DNA of 64,000 bases, from positions 306,159-370,158 of the forward strand of contig LSYV01000039.1 of NCBI GenBank assembly GCA_001584585.1, written 5' to 3'. The notes under the pieces were generated by a model that had not been told where the DNA came from, did no database searches, and worked only from the letters and a program-made list of their open reading frames with translations. Each line of letters opens with the position of its first letter. Within the stretch, counting starts at the first letter, position 1. This document shows, in pieces, positions 34,498 through 47,354 of this stretch. This DNA is from Gonium pectorale. Taxonomy: Eukaryota; Chlorophyta; Chlorophyceae; Chlamydomonadales; Volvocaceae. A program made the position numbers and the translations under genes.

Positions 34498-35097
34498 GCT
34501 GCTCCTCTACGGCCGCTCTCCAAGTTATCGCTCTAAGTCAGCAGCTCAGTGCCAATAAATTGTCTCCACTGACGCGTGAGGTGGTGGGGTTCGCCAGTTG
34601 GCCTGATCGGGTCGACCGTGTCTATGCTATGCTAGAGCTCGATGGACTCCTACAGATTGGTTGGTTCTGCTACACATGTCATGCACCGTAGCCACACAAT
34701 TTAGCCGCGCGGTTGCTGAACGCGATGAGGACGCTTCAACAAGTTGCGTTCGCCTGGTCAAGGTCTGTTGGATTACAAACAAAAGGCAGGTAGAGTATTA
34801 ATGTAACCTTTGCATGCGGTGACTGCACGCTCCTCATGCGAAATGCCTGCCTGCCGTAGTGCTGGACATTGCCGCTCGGGCGGAATGCTGGCTTGTCCCG
34901 TTTCACATGCATATATAACACACCCTGACTGCATTGAAGGAGGAAACTGTCTAGTTTCGTGTGCAACCGAACTGCCTTTTCGCTGTGGTGCTACGCTAGC
35001 CGTTTCCCATTGCAGCGCCCAGGGGTTTTGGGGTTGGAGAATGAGATAGCTGCTTAAGATCCATCATCTGACTCCCACTCGCCGCCCCACCGCCAGC
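34498..35097. promoter_or_regulatory. Divergent upstream region, GPX (minus) and RRP43 (plus)
   Basis: 600 bp between start codons. A TATA-like ATATATAA at 34911-34918 lies 180 bp upstream of the RRP43 ATG. No other element recognised. Confidence 0.45.
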
Positions 35098-36139
35098 ATG
35101 GACAGCACGGCGGCAGCGTCCAACGACATTGAGGCTGATGCGTTCAAACGCCTGTATCCTGAACAGTTCTACGACCGCTTCCTCGCGGAGGGCGTGCGGC
35201 CGGACGGGCGGCCGCTGGGCCGAGCGCGTGCCGTTACCATAGGTGCCGGGGCGATCACCAGCGCCGACGGCTCGGCGCTCGTCAAAGTAGGGCGAACAAC
35301 TGTCCTCGCGGGCGTGCGCCTAGAGATTGCGCGGCCTGACGAGACAGCGCCGGGCGACGGGCAGCTGCTCATAAACGTGGAGCTAGCGCCCTTCAGCTCA
35401 GCCGACTACCGACCGGGGCGGCAGCCGGAGCACGTTAGCGCAATTGCGGAAAAGCTGGCGTCGGCGCTGTTGAGCGGCGATGCGGTGCAGCTGAAGAGCC
35501 TGTGCATTGCCGAGGGCAAAGCCGCGTGGCGCGCAACCCTCGACGTCTACGTGCTCGATGCGGACGGCTGCGTCCTGGATGCGGCCCTGCTGGCCGCGTT
35601 GGCGGCCCTTCGGAACACGCGCATCCCCGCTGTGCGCAACACGCGTGAGGGCCACTATGTGCCAGCCCGCGGTGGCGGTGGCGGTGAGGCTGGGCTGGTG
35701 CCCAGCAGCCCGACGGCGGTGGACATTACACGCATGCCGCTCGGCCTCACATGCTGCCTGTACCGGGAGCACATCCTTGTGGACCCGACGGCTGACGAGG
35801 AGCGGCTGGCGGAGTGTGGCGTCTCGGTGGTGCTGGACCAGCACGGTCGGCTGCAAGGTGGGTACGGGGCCCAGGTGAAAGGCGCGGCGTTGGGGTGGTG
35901 TGCGAGGGCTGGGCCGAGAGCTTCGTGCTGTGCACACCGGGGGCTAAGGTTAATAGCAGTCTGCAAACTCCTTGCGACTCTCTGCGTATCCCCGGGCAGG
36001 TTTGTACAAGGCTGGTGGGAAGGTCCTGGCCGACGTCGCCATGCTCGTCAAGTGCACGGAGGCTGCGCGGCTGCGGCACCGGGACCTCACCAAGCTCTTA
36101 GAGCAGAGCCTTCAAGCGGGGCAAGCTACGCCGAGTTGA
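35098..36139 (+). CDS. RRP43: Exosome complex core subunit RRP43 (EXOSC8)
   Basis: RNase PH-like subunit of the six-member ring of the RNA exosome, which degrades and processes RNA in nucleus and cytoplasm. Two exons, 35098-35857 and 36000-36139; 299 residues. The N-terminus LYPEQFYDRFLAEGVRPDGR leads into the RNase PH fold (ITSADGSALVKVGRTTVLAG; GQLLINVELAPFSS). The second half has RKS-type positions replaced (LCIAEGKAAWRATLDVYVLD), LDAALLAALAALRNTRIP, LVDPTADEE and VVLDQHGRLQGLYKAGG across the splice junction. RRP43 is a non-catalytic ring subunit; RRP42 and RRP45 were considered, but the N-terminus and the CIAEGKAAW/VDPTADEE segments fit EXOSC8 best. A Gly-rich loop (about 199-204) is an algal-style insertion. 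It is divergently arranged with the GPX gene. Confidence 0.92.
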
Positions 36140-37060
36140 TCTTTCGAGGGATTGGGGGGCTATTGTGGTGTTCAGTCGTCCTTTTGCTTGCATGTGAGGC
36201 AACGGCTGGCGGTCCACGGCCGGCAATCATAGCTGCACCCTTGCAGAGTTGCAGGGCTGTTGAGTAGGCGCGTGTGCACAGCCACATGGGCAAAGCTTTC
36301 TTCTCAATGATGTTTTCAAGGCAACCGCCACTGGCGTCCCACGGGACACCATGATACAATGATGCGCATACGAATCCCGGTGCTGGTGACCAAAGCCTGC
36401 GCACTCCAGTCATGCTTGCGGCTTGTCGCGGCGTCCGTGTCGATTATAATTCAGTGCTTAAGCATGCAGGCAGCAGGCCTGTCCCTGGGCTGGGCTGCGT
36501 CCTGATACACCGCTTCTGAAGAATCGCGCTTTTGCGGCTTTTGTGGCATTGTTCACCTGCTATTGACCGTAAGACGTTGGGGCCTCGTCTAGTTGGTTAG
36601 CCCGTCCGTTCCTGGCAGCATGTCCAGATGGCCAAAGCACACTCTGTGACAGTCGTGCCACCACGCATGTACACGGCAATGGATTGCAGTCCACTGCACT
36701 AAGCCCTTGCACCTCTTGCCATTGGGGACATGTAAACGGAGAGCGGTGCCACGCGGCAGCCCAAAGGAGTCAATGGCGCAAGTGCAGGGCGCACATGTCA
36801 TGAGACCCGCTTAAATAACTGCATTGCAAACAGCCACCATACACAGACGTGCCGTTAAGTAGACTCCAACCGAGCGCCTTCTCAGAGGACAGAGATCACG
36901 GCCACAGGAGGCCCTCGCAGCCCCAAACCACAACACCGTGTGCCTCTTCCGTTCCACTGTAGTCTGCGCCAGTCTCGCCTCCTTTACTAAGGAGCGCAGC
37001 GGCTGAACAGCACTCCCACCGATTCCTACAACTGTAAACTTAGTAATTGCATCGCCACTT
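36140..37060. other. Convergent 3' regions of RRP43 and the IQCH-like gene
   Basis: 0.9 kb, no gene recognised. Plus-strand TGTAA at 36731-36735 and 37033-37037 are possible RRP43 poly(A) signals. Confidence 0.45.
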
Positions 37061-40000
37061 CTACCCTCCCGCCCTCGTGCCGCCGGCAGCGTGCCCCGCC
37101 CTCGCCTCCCTCTCCTGCGTGGCGCTCTGCTCCGCCATGAAGCGCACCAGCGCCTGCACATCCTGGTAGGTGGCGGCCTCGGGCGTGTGGCCCCAATCGG
37201 ACCGCAGCACGGCGTCCACGTCCATACCGTTTATGAATGCCAGCACGCGCTGCATGACGTTGTAGGTGGAGGCGGGCGTGAGGCCCACCGCCATGCAGCC
37301 CAGCGCGCCGCTGGTGAGGTACCGGTCCGACAGGTTGAAGATCACACCCTAGCGCAGGGCAGCATGGTAGGGTAGAGACAAATACTCATCCCGCAGTGTG
37401 AGTGGGAGGAGAATTCGGCGGGCGTTTTCCACGGTTCTTGCACGCACATTTGCCGTGCCATAAGCGGCTTAAGCGCGGTTGCACATGAGCCTGTGTTGTG
37501 GAGCCATGGTAAGCGGCCGCATGCATGCACCAGTGCTGGAACAACATACACGCGCAAATTGCAAATCGCCTCACCTGTCGGTGGTCAACGTCAAAGTGGA
37601 AACCATGCTGCCAGCAAAAGTAGAAGAACTTGGAGCAGGGCATGGACTTGATGGCGGGGTGCTGCAGCTGGTCAATCACAAAGTAGTACCGAAGCGACTG
37701 GGGCCCGTGGGCAGCCTGGGCATCGGCGCCACCGCTGCGGCCTGAGACGCTGGCAAGCGATGCCTCGGCCTCCGACTCGGTGCGCCGCCCGCCTTGGCCT
37801 GCCCGGCCTACCGCATCGTCGGCATCGCCCGGGTCGGTGTCCTCGATGGGGTCCAGCTCCACTAGGTAAGCGCCCGTCATGGGGTTGAAGGTGCCAGCTG
37901 CGTACGCGTGTGACGACGGTCATGAACGTAAGGGACTGGCTCAACACATGTATGCAGACAACGTTAAGGGATGATGCTGAAGGCACTTGGCCCATCTTGA
38001 CTTCGAGGGCGGCGCTTATGCTGGGCGGACCCACAGCATATGCATCGAATATGCACGCAACGCCGCATTGGCACCACCCGCGGCATTCACAGCCTCGAAG
38101 TCCGGGTAGCTGACCGGATGGTGGCTCACCTGACAGGAAGTCGAAGAGCTGGAAGGCGGTAAGCGAGGGCGTGATGCCCGGCCGCAAGTCCACCAGCCAC
38201 AGCCGCAATCCGCCCGGGCCGCCCGCACCCGCCGCTGCCGGCAGCCCGCCGCCCGCCTCCCCAGGCTGCTCCAGGAGCGTCACGAAGTCCACCATCACGT
38301 GCCCCAGCAAGCCCGCCTCAAAGGCCGACCGGCCCACTGCCAGCGCCGCATCGTACAGCGCGCGGTGCGGCACGGAAGACTGCGGAAAGGTGGTCCCAAC
38401 CGCGCGGTAGGGGTAGCAGAAGATCTTTTCGTGCGTGGAAAGCACCGTGACGGCGCCCGTGGGGTCGATGAACATGTTGGCGCACGGGGAGCCGACAGCC
38501 ATGTGCGGGCAGCCCTCCAACACGCCCCCGCGGCGTGCCAGAGCCGACATGTAGTCTCGGTACGTGGGGTAGGAGTCCCGGCAGGCCAGCTGCAGCCGGC
38601 GCGGCAGCTGACGGAAGAGCAGCTCGTACATCCGGAACATGGCCACCCGCTGCACCTCGTTTAGCGGTGTCGCCTCGGCCCCGGCCTCCGCGCTGCCGGG
38701 CGGCGCCAGGCCCAATTCCAACCGGAGCGAGTCGGCGGCGGAGCGGGGCCCGCGGCCGGCGGCGTCATTCAGCACGCGCGCCAGCACGTCGCTGCTGCCT
38801 TTTATGGCCGCGGTGTCGAAAAAGGCGTGCCCCAAACCCATGATTTCGTCATCGACCTTGAAGAGCCATTTGGGCACGTTGGGGTTGCGGATCATGGCTT
38901 CTGCCAGCACCATGAGGATGGCCTGTTCATCGCGCTCAAAGGCGCTGTGGGCCGCAGTGGAGGTGGCACCGGGGCTGCCCACGACAGCGCCGCGCCGCGG
39001 CGAGGCGAGCGGACTGATGTCGCGGCTCCTGGGCTCTGTGCCCAGGGCCGGGTCTGTGATCGTGAGCTCGCCGTCGGGCCCCAGCGCAAATTCTGTGCCA
39101 GCGCGCAGCGGCGTGACGAGGGGGTCGTCACCGGTGCTGGTCCCTGCCGTGGTACCGCTGGCGCCCGAGGCGGGTTGCGTCGCCGAGTGGCGCGGCCGGA
39201 TGGTGCAGCCGGGGGCGATGTTGGCAGCGATGCCCTTGAAAAGCTCCCTGCAGGTCCCACGAAACCACCGTCACCGCCTTTCCAACCGCACAAGAGCGAG
39301 CATACCATGCCATTCCACAGCGGAGGAATGAAATGCAGGGTGGACACAGCCGTGCCCATGCATACTGGCTAGGGTAGTTGGCGCGAGCCGTGCACCAATG
39401 CTGCACCCACCTGGCTGCGGATTTGCGGCTGAGCGCACGGCACACGGAGGGCGACGGCCCCAGCAGCGGCACGCCCAGGTGCACCGCCAGCTCCACCTCC
39501 TCGTCGTGCACGTTGCCCGGCACGATGTACGCCAGCCGCCCGTGCACGGCGGCGCTGATGCGCTTGAGCGCGCGCGGGGACGCAAGCAGCTTGGCGGTGA
39601 CCGACATGTGTCCCGGCAGGCGGGAGTAGTTTTCAGGGACCACGATCCTGAGGGTGCGAGGGACATGTCGTCACGGCGCGCAGGGTGCTGTTCCACGCTG
39701 GCAGTCTGCGACGATCTGGTAATGCCTGGCTTCAGTGGCTACACGTCTGCAACGCCTATGTATGGCTAGTCGCCCACGAAACGCTTTGACCGCTGCGTCC
39801 CTAGTCATTATTCGAGACACACAGAGACCTTCGCCAGCTGCGGCTAGTCTAATGCGACTTCGCATTCATCTTCCCTCCACTCCGCGAAACCCGCCACCGG
39901 CGCACTCCGCCCACCTGTATCTGCTGGTGGGGTCGCTGACTCCGCCCACCTCCAGCAGCTTGTTCCAATAGTGGATCACCTCGGCATCGGGCGGCGAGGG

Positions 40001-43000
40001 CAGCACCAGGATCAGGTCCAGCAGCGGCTCCGACAGGTCACACAGCCGCGCCAGCTGCGCCGCCTCACGAAGCAGCATCGCGCTGATTAAGTGCGGCTCC
40101 GGCCGCGTCGTAACGTCACCCGCCGTCACGGGCGGCGGCAGCAGGTTGGGGACGTGCACCACCACGTGCGCGTTGCGCCGCATAAGGGGCCAACTCTGCT
40201 CCAGCTGGAAGCGCAGCTCGCTGAAGCGCATGTCCCGCTCCAGGCGCGCCAGGCGCATCCGCTCGCGGAGCTGCTTGCGCAGCCGGCTGTTTTTCCAGGC
40301 GTGCTGGATGCGCAGCGTGGCCTGGCCGCGCACGCCGTGCAGCCGGCGCGCCAGATGGCCGCGGTAGTGCGCCTGGATGAGCTGCGCGGCGGCGTCCTGG
40401 CCACCTGGCCCCAGGAAGCGCCTGGCAAGGGCCAGACGCGTGGGAAATGGTAGGTAACGTGCGTGCGCACGACACGAGAGAGTACAGGTAGGGATACAGG
40501 ATAGGCCCTCCCGGAGAGATTCTACGCTGCCCTCCTGGAGCTCTCGAGACCGCGTGGTAAGCGCACGTGGGGCCTCTGCGCGCTGGCACGGCTGCGGACA
40601 CGGCATGCGGTGAGCAAGCCCGCCCCGGCTCACGCATGCTCACGCAGCGTGCAACGCCCGGCCTATCTGCCGCCCACCTGCCCGGCTGCTTGAGCAGCGC
40701 CGCGACCTCCTGGATGTTGGTCAGGCACATAAGCAGGTCCTCCATGGCTGGCTGGTAGCCTGCGTTTGCGACCTGCGGCGGCAGCGTGTGCGGTGCGTGA
40801 GCCCCGACGCAGGGCATGACACAGTTGCAATATTTGGGCGAGGAAGGCTGCTCTCTAATCTCACGTCAGGATGTGTATAGCATTGTCAGTACTAAGTCTT
40901 GCCGATCCTTTTGTTATCCCTGCCTTGCGCGCCAGTCCTAAGTATCCCGTGCCGTCATGCTCTGGCAGACTTTCCCCTCCGTACGAACCACACCCGCTCG
41001 CACCTGGATGGCCAGGTCCGCCAGGCTCTTGCCGTTCACGATCGCCAGCGGAATGGCGTACTGCTCGCACAGCGCGCCCAGGTGCTGCAGCAGTCCCTCT
41101 ACCACCCCAAAGACGGGCGCGTACGTGCGAGCGTACGACTCGAACTCGGGCGTGTCGCGGACCGCCTGGCCCTTGCGGATCATGATCTCGTGCAGGCTGA
41201 AGGTGTCCATCAAGGACTCGAAGGGCCGGGCAGACAGGTCCACCGCGGCCTGCTGCGCCGCGTGTTCCCCCGCGCCCTGCTGCTGTTGCCGCTGCTCCTG
41301 CTGCTGCTGCTCCTGCTGTTCCTGCCACTGCCACTCGGCTGCGTTGTCCCCGTCCGAATGCGGGAAGTATACGGGCGCATGCGGCGGCTTGGGTAGGCCC
41401 AGCACGCCGCCACCGCCACCAACGGTCGTTAGGTGAAGCACAGGCTGCGGTAACGAGCGGGAGAGGATCCAGGTTGACAGGCAGCACACAGCATGTTTGA
41501 GCAAAAACGTGCATAAAAATGCAAATTGCTAGCGGAGACATCATAGGCGGGTCGCCCTCGGGTTCTCCCACGCTCTCAGGGGTGCTTGATGCACCTGTTT
41601 AGGCTCCTCCTGCGGCCGCACCACCGGCGTCAGCAGGTCCAGCTTGAAGCCCTGCTTCGACTGCAGTGCGTCCTCCAGGGCCGAGGTGACAGGGCCCCGC
41701 TCGAACTGCTTCTGGTGCGGATGTACCTGCACGGGTCCCGTGCGGTATGGCCCTGCGGCGCCGGAAGGGGATGTGCAGCATCCTGGTTACAACCAAGTCA
41801 GGCACTAGGATACGACTACCCGGGGCCGGGCTGTTCACCAAGCACAGCCTTGTCAGCGCCGCCGCCGGTCCCACGTCAATGCTGGCAACGCTGGAAACCC
41901 AGCGTGGACTAGGAGTTGAGCACCAGGGTCCTGCCGCCTCGCGCACCTGCCTCCCCGCACAAAGCGGGCGTCAGGTCCACTTTGGAGGGGAGCAGCCCGC
42001 GATTCACCAGGTGCAGCAACCCCTTGTCAAGTTCCAGGTCAGTCACCTGAGGGCACGTGCGGACGGGCGGAATGGGACTTGGAGGTTATGCGGCATGGGA
42101 GGCGTCCGACAGAAACAAAGCATAGCCTGTAAAAGTGCCCCACATGCTCACGCAAAATGCACGGTGCCCTGGGGCCGTCCAGCCCTCCAACGGCCACAAC
42201 CCCGCCACGCGTGCCAGCACATGACGCGGCCCACCTGCGGCGGTGCAAGGCCGTGTGGGTCATCCCGAATGTGCCTCGGAAGGATCACTCCCGGGGCGGC
42301 CACGTTGGTCTTCCCTTTGGCCAGGTTGCCGCCGGGCGGCGGCGGCTTAGGCGCGTATGGCACCGCGAAGCGCTCCTGGACAGCGGGACGTAGCGGGAGC
42401 AAGCGAAGCACTCGCAAACTAGGAGCATAAGCAGGCATCGCCATGCGTGAGTCTGAAGGGAAAGATGGGAAGAGCAATACAGCGTAGGACCTACCACACA
42501 CCGTGCTGCCTAACTGCCAGATGAGCCAGGCCACTTCAGACATATCGCAGTACCCATTCCCCTGGGCTGTTTCCCCTAGTATGTTTGAGCTCCAAGATCC
42601 TCACCTGCAGGTACTGCTTGGCCGTGTCCGTAATGGGGTTGTTCAGCAGGTCCCCACTTCGGGCTGCCAGGAATTGGTCCGCCAGGTGCGTGCTGGGCGG
42701 GTGGGCGGATGGCTTTGGCTGGAGGGACAGGACCGAGCGGGGCGTGCTGGGCCGCGGCAGTGACAGAGAACCCTCCAGACCCGTTGCTTGGGCGATGGCC
42801 TGCGGCAAGGGCGGCACAGCATCTCTGACGGTAACCCTCCTTGCCGTATCCCACTCGACGGACACCACCGATGCCGTCCAGTACAAGCCGACGGAAGGAC
42901 GAATGCCCAACCCGGCCACCGACATAGGACAGCCGTTAGAAATGCTGCTGCTCACCATCGCATGACGCCGAATGTCATCCTCAAGCCTTGCTATGCTCGC

Positions 43001-43235
43001 GGCCACAGTGGTGCGGGTAGCATAGGGTTTCGCCAGAGTGCTCTTCAGCCGCTTAAGCTCCCATATTGCCTAAGCGAGAGAAGGATTGCCATCTTAGTAA
43101 GCGGTGCTACAATGGGGCATTCTGCGCTGAGGCAGGGGTCCCACAGGCAGACCGCACACGAACCTGCTGCAGCACGTCTGTGACTTCGTGGGGATCCAGG
43201 CCAGCCCCTCCCCCGGGGGGCTGTAGCTGATCCAT
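37061..43235 (-). CDS. IQCH: IQ motif-containing protein H (IQCH)-like, probable flagellar/ciliary protein
   Basis: Animal IQCH is expressed in testis and other ciliated tissue; its molecular role is poorly defined, with calmodulin binding through the IQ motif likely. Twelve exons in transcript order: 43235-43164, 43051-42605, 42375-42235, 42046-41947, 41752-41595, 41444-41004, 40772-40678, 40421-39915, 39647-39411, 39247-38130, 37897-37575, 37348-37061; 1,308 residues, all phases consistent (human IQCH is about 1,030). A Gln-rich stretch lies in the sixth exon, followed by FESLMDTFSLHEIMIRKG. The IQ motif is AAAQLIQAHYRGHLARRL (about residue 500). The following region HYWNKLLEVGGV, IVPGNVHDEEVELAVHLGVP, FIDPTGAVTVLSTHEKIF and LRLWLVDLRPGIT resembles an ATP-grasp-like fold as in IQCH. 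The last exons carry FDVDHRQ and GVIFNLSDRYLTSGALGCMA. The acceptor at 43052 is the least certain. Head to head with IWS1. Confidence 0.85.
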
Positions 43236-43785
43236 TATCCCTCTGGTGCCGTGCAGAGGCGAGTGTCACCGCCGGTGCGCTGCCGAGTTACTCCTCCGAT
43301 GCTGCGACGACATTTGGCCCGAAGCGAGCTGGTATTTCGGTTAGTTTAACTCATAGCGGCATAGTATCATCATAGATAACAATAAAGCAGGGTCCGCAGA
43401 AGCGTTGCAGTCGTGGGGTTCCAAGATACGTAAGACAGTAGGCACGGCAATTGTAGAGCAAAGAAGCTTCTCTGAATGGTTTCAAGACTCTCAATGTAGA
43501 AGCGAGTGGCGCAGTGAGCGCTGCTATTCCGCTACGGCACCCCGTACCTTGCCCGCAATTACCAGCAAGTCAAGCATCCGTTCCAAGTTTAGGAGCTTAA
43601 GCAGATGACGCAGACCCGGGAGAGCATATAATCCTTCCGCGGCGCTTCTTCTCGCTGGTGCTTTCGCTAGCTAGCTGTACCCTTAATAGCATGGGTCTGC
43701 AATTCGCTACGTGAAAGGCCCCCTTGCGCCGCTGGGCATAGGCCACTCCAAGCCCGAACTGCCCGCTGCGTCCCGGCCGTAAGCC
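43236..43785. promoter_or_regulatory. Divergent upstream region, IQCH-like (minus) and IWS1 (plus)
   Basis: 550 bp between start codons; AT-richer in its middle (about 43330-43460). No specific element recognised. Confidence 0.45.
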
Positions 43786-46700
43786 ATGTCAGAGTTGGAG
43801 GACGACTATCTGGCGCAGGTTTGTGAGCAGGGGATGCAGACACGGTTTCGGCTCGGCGCAACGCCCGGCGGATCGTGTCGCAGGAGGCAGGCGCTCACGA
43901 TGTGGACACGACCGACCTCAACCGGCAACTCTTCGGTGGGCAGACAATACAGCGCGATGCCTTGGGGAAAGGGGGCGGGGTATGGCACCTGGGGCCGACC
44001 CGCAGGTTAAGGCAGAGGGACTTGTGGAACGGCCGAGGGTGGCGCACGCCAGTTGGCCGGGGCCTGCTTGCGTGTGCTGGCCATGGAATGTTGAGACCCT
44101 CCCCTAGCAGGGCGTGGGCTACGCCCGGCACGTCGGGTATCTCAACCAACACCACGTCTTAGGTTGCGTTTCCGCCCCACCACGCTGTGAGCTACGCATG
44201 TTGTGACCGATCTCTGTGCCACCCTGCGACTCACGCCCTGATGCTTGCAGGTGAGGAGGACGACGAGGAGGAGCATGTGGTCCCTGCCACGGGACACGAT
44301 GCGGCCGCGGCGGAGCAGGTTGTGGAGGAGGACGACGAGGACGTGGACGCGGAGGCGGAGCTGGAGGACGACCTGGGCAGCAGCGAGCTGGAGGATGAGC
44401 GGCGGAAGTCCTCGAAGGGGAAGGGCGCTGCAGCTGGGCGAAAGAAGCGCGAATCGGTGGGTTGTTGTTACGTGGGAGGCAGGAGCACCGTATGCATCCT
44501 CCCGACTGCGGGGGGGCGCAGCCTTACCAGTTGTCTTAGTTAAGGCACCGGCTGCCTACTCTATACGTGGAATGTGTGCTATGCAAGTACGGGATCGGCC
44601 CGGGGGGACGGGTGGTGTCTTTAAGGCATTGAATCGTGGGGCGCCATTCAGGGGTAGCGCGCGCCCCAGAGCGTTATACGGCCTTCCCGTAGGGTGCTAA
44701 GGATGACCGGCCCAAGAAGAAGCGCCAGCGGACAAGTGAGGGCGAAAAGGGCGACAAGCCCAAGCGGGGCTCCAAGGCCGACAAGGCAGCGGCGCGGCCG
44801 CGCTCACGGCGCTCCGCGGGCGCCCCTGGCGAGCGTCCGGCTCGCATCGCTGGCACAGACGGGCACCATGGGCCTGTGGCTGCTGGGGACAAGTCGGGTA
44901 TCCTGGATGAGGAGCTGAGCGAGGACATGAAGGAGGCAGATGCGGACCGCGCGTTCATCGACGACGAGGGTGAGGGCTAGAGGGAGACCCCTGGGTCGGG
45001 GTGATGGAGGAAGGCGCACACGGAATGCCGGGCTTTATCATGTTTGGGCGAGGGGCGGGTCATCGCGCCAGGTACTGAGGGTTGCCTGATGGGCACGGGC
45101 GCGGGGTTGCGACTGTCACAAACACTTACAAGGCCCAATGGTTTTGGTTTGTGTGTCTGCCCAGGGGTTGAGCCCGTGGCCAGCGACGACGAGGACCAGC
45201 CCCGAGTGGTGGCAGACGAGGCCGAGGAGGCGCTCGACGCGGACGAGGACCACCCCTTCAAGCGGAAGCGGAAGAAGGAGCCGACTGGCAACGTGGAGGT
45301 GCGCTGGTGGCCAACGGCATGGTAGATGCCTGGTTTGGGAAAGTCACTGGTTCTTTGTCCTATAGGATAGGCGTTGTAAGCGCCACAACGTTTTGACTCT
45401 ATGGCACGTCCAGCTTGATGTCTGGCGTCGTGTAGCTGACGCGCACGATCCCCGGTTTCGACGCACATTCGCTGGAAACGTATGCCCAACGTTGGTCTGA
45501 ACGCATGCAACCCTTTATTAGTCCTACCCCGTTTTTGCCATGTACGCACACACAGCTGGAGATCAAGGACATGCTCGGCAAGATGGAGGCGGCCATGGAG
45601 CACGACTTTGAAACGGTGGCACGCAACGCGGGCGTGGAGCTCAAAAAGGACAACTCGGATAATTTGGTCACGGACGCGGAGGGCCACTACGTTGTCGCGC
45701 GCAAGGGGCCTCCGCCGCAGACCAAGAGCCCCGCCATCAGCAAGCTCAGACTGCTGCCGGTGAGCACATGCACCCTGTGGGTACGACACGCAGCGGCACA
45801 GGCCCCGCTGCGGCATTCTCGAGATGATTTCTTGTAGTATTGAGTGCACCAGCTTACTTCTGCGCATGTGCCGGTAGGGGGGCTGCTGGTTGTGCAAGAC
45901 GGATTGGGAGTTACAGCCAGCTGATAACTTCGACATCTCTCATGGTATGGACCAGTAATGTTTGCGGCCCGCAGGAGCTGGAGCTGTTCTTGGCTCAGCG
46001 CAAGTATCACGAGAGCTTCTTGCAGCAGGGCGGCCTGGGCGTGCTCAAGGGCTGGCTGGAGCCTTACTTTGATGGCACGCTGCCCAACGTGCGCGTTCGG
46101 AGCGCCATCCTGAAGGGGCTCCAGGTGCGGGGCCGCCTCGTTGATTGGGTAGTGCCATACCGTACGTGCGGCCCTGTGCCGTCGCAACGTTGCCCTCTCC
46201 GTTTCACTAGCCGAGGGCGGTGCATGGCGCCGGCTGTTGCGTGTTCTGTTACTTGGTACCTTCGTTGGCGCCCGCGACGGACATGGGCGACAAGTAGCGG
46301 TGTCAGTTTCGCAGGGGTCCCATGGTTCATAGCTAAGCGTAAAGAAGGATAAATAGCTAAGCATAAATAATATACCAGGATACCCATGCGTACTCATGTC
46401 TGCAGACGCTGCCCATCGACACCAGCCACGAGGACCACAAGGAGATGCTCCGCAAGTCGCAGCTGGGCAAGAACGTCATGTTCCTGTTCAAGTGTGGCGA
46501 GGAGACGCCCGAGAACCGGCGGATCGCCAAGGAGCTGGTTCACCGCTGGAGCCGGCCCATCTTCTACGACCAGGAGGCAGAGGACGTGCGTATACGCGTG
46601 CCGCGTTGCTCTGTGCTGCAATCGCTTCAGTCACGACAGTCGTAGCGACACTGTATGGTTGTGCGTGCCTTGATGACCGGCGCTTGTGTACGCGGGGTGC

Positions 46701-47354
46701 TGAGCGCGGCTCCCTTATATGCCTCCTCACAGGCGAAGAAGCGGGTGCACCAGCAGCAACTGCTGGAGGCGCGCCGCATGGAGCTGGACCGGCGCAAGGA
46801 CTCGCCGGAGACGGGCGCTGCGGCGGCGGTGCGCAGCAAGGCTATGCGCATCCATGCGATGATCCCGCGGGTGGGTGCTGGGCAATGCGGGGCGGGGCAG
46901 GACGGCCGGTGCCGTGCTAGCCTTTCGTTACCATTCGGCTAGACCCAGGGATTACAAACTTCCTTCGCGTTGTAGTGACTGCGGACTATCGCGCTAGGCT
47001 TGGGTTCGGGCCGTGCCACTCTTGGTGGGAGGTCGTGGCACGGCCCGGTACGCGCATGCCAACGTTCTAACATCGTACACCAAATTCCTGCAGCCCCAAA
47101 TGCATGCCCTGGGCGTAGCCAACTTGCGCTGCCGCTGCTATCGCCCTTAGGCGTCCAAGCTGGACTACGTGAATAACCCGGGGGCCGCCAAGGATTTCAA
47201 CGAGTCTGAAGTAGCGGTGGCGGCCGGCCCCAAGGCCAAGCAGGTGGACGCTCTGACCAAGCGGCTGCGGGAGCAACAGAAGAAGCTCAAGGACAGCAAC
47301 GCACGCGCCATGAAGCCCAGTGTGGAGGGCCGGAATATTGTGCTAATGAAGTAA
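43786..47354 (+). CDS. IWS1: Transcription elongation factor IWS1/SPN1
   Basis: Nuclear partner of SPT6 at elongating RNA polymerase II, linking transcription with mRNA processing and chromatin. Nine exons: 43786-43822, 44251-44456, 44693-44969, 45165-45298, 45556-45759, 45975-46124, 46406-46585, 46733-46870, 47151-47354; 509 residues. The N-terminal half is disordered and charged: Glu/Asp runs (CEEDDEEEHVV), Lys/Arg clusters (KKKRQRTSEGEKGDKPKR), then HPFKRKRKKEPTG. The conserved TFIIS N-terminal (LW-like) domain spans about residues 270-400: LEIKDMLGKMEAAMEHDFET, ISKLRLLPELELFLAQ, GVLKGWLEPYFDGTLPNV, TLPIDTSHEDHKEML, LGKNVMFLFKCGEETPENR and ELVHRWSRPIFY. The C-terminus has a basic, helical tail ending NIVLMK. 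Exon 1 is only 37 nt, and its donor (GTTT|GTGAGC) is weak; the alternative CAG|GTTTGT breaks frame. Family assignment is firm. Confidence 0.93.

Noticed and set aside
36577..36660. GGGGCCTCGTCTAGTTGGTTAGC resembles the 5' half of a tRNA with an A box
   Set aside because: No GGTTCGAATCC-type B box and no complementary acceptor stem follow at the right distance.
41756..41946. Extra coding segment between the fourth and fifth IQCH exons
   Set aside because: The frame is open, but acceptor 41753-41755 joins exon 4 in phase to PYRTGPVQVHPHQKQ; including the segment breaks phase or adds an unconserved Arg-rich peptide.
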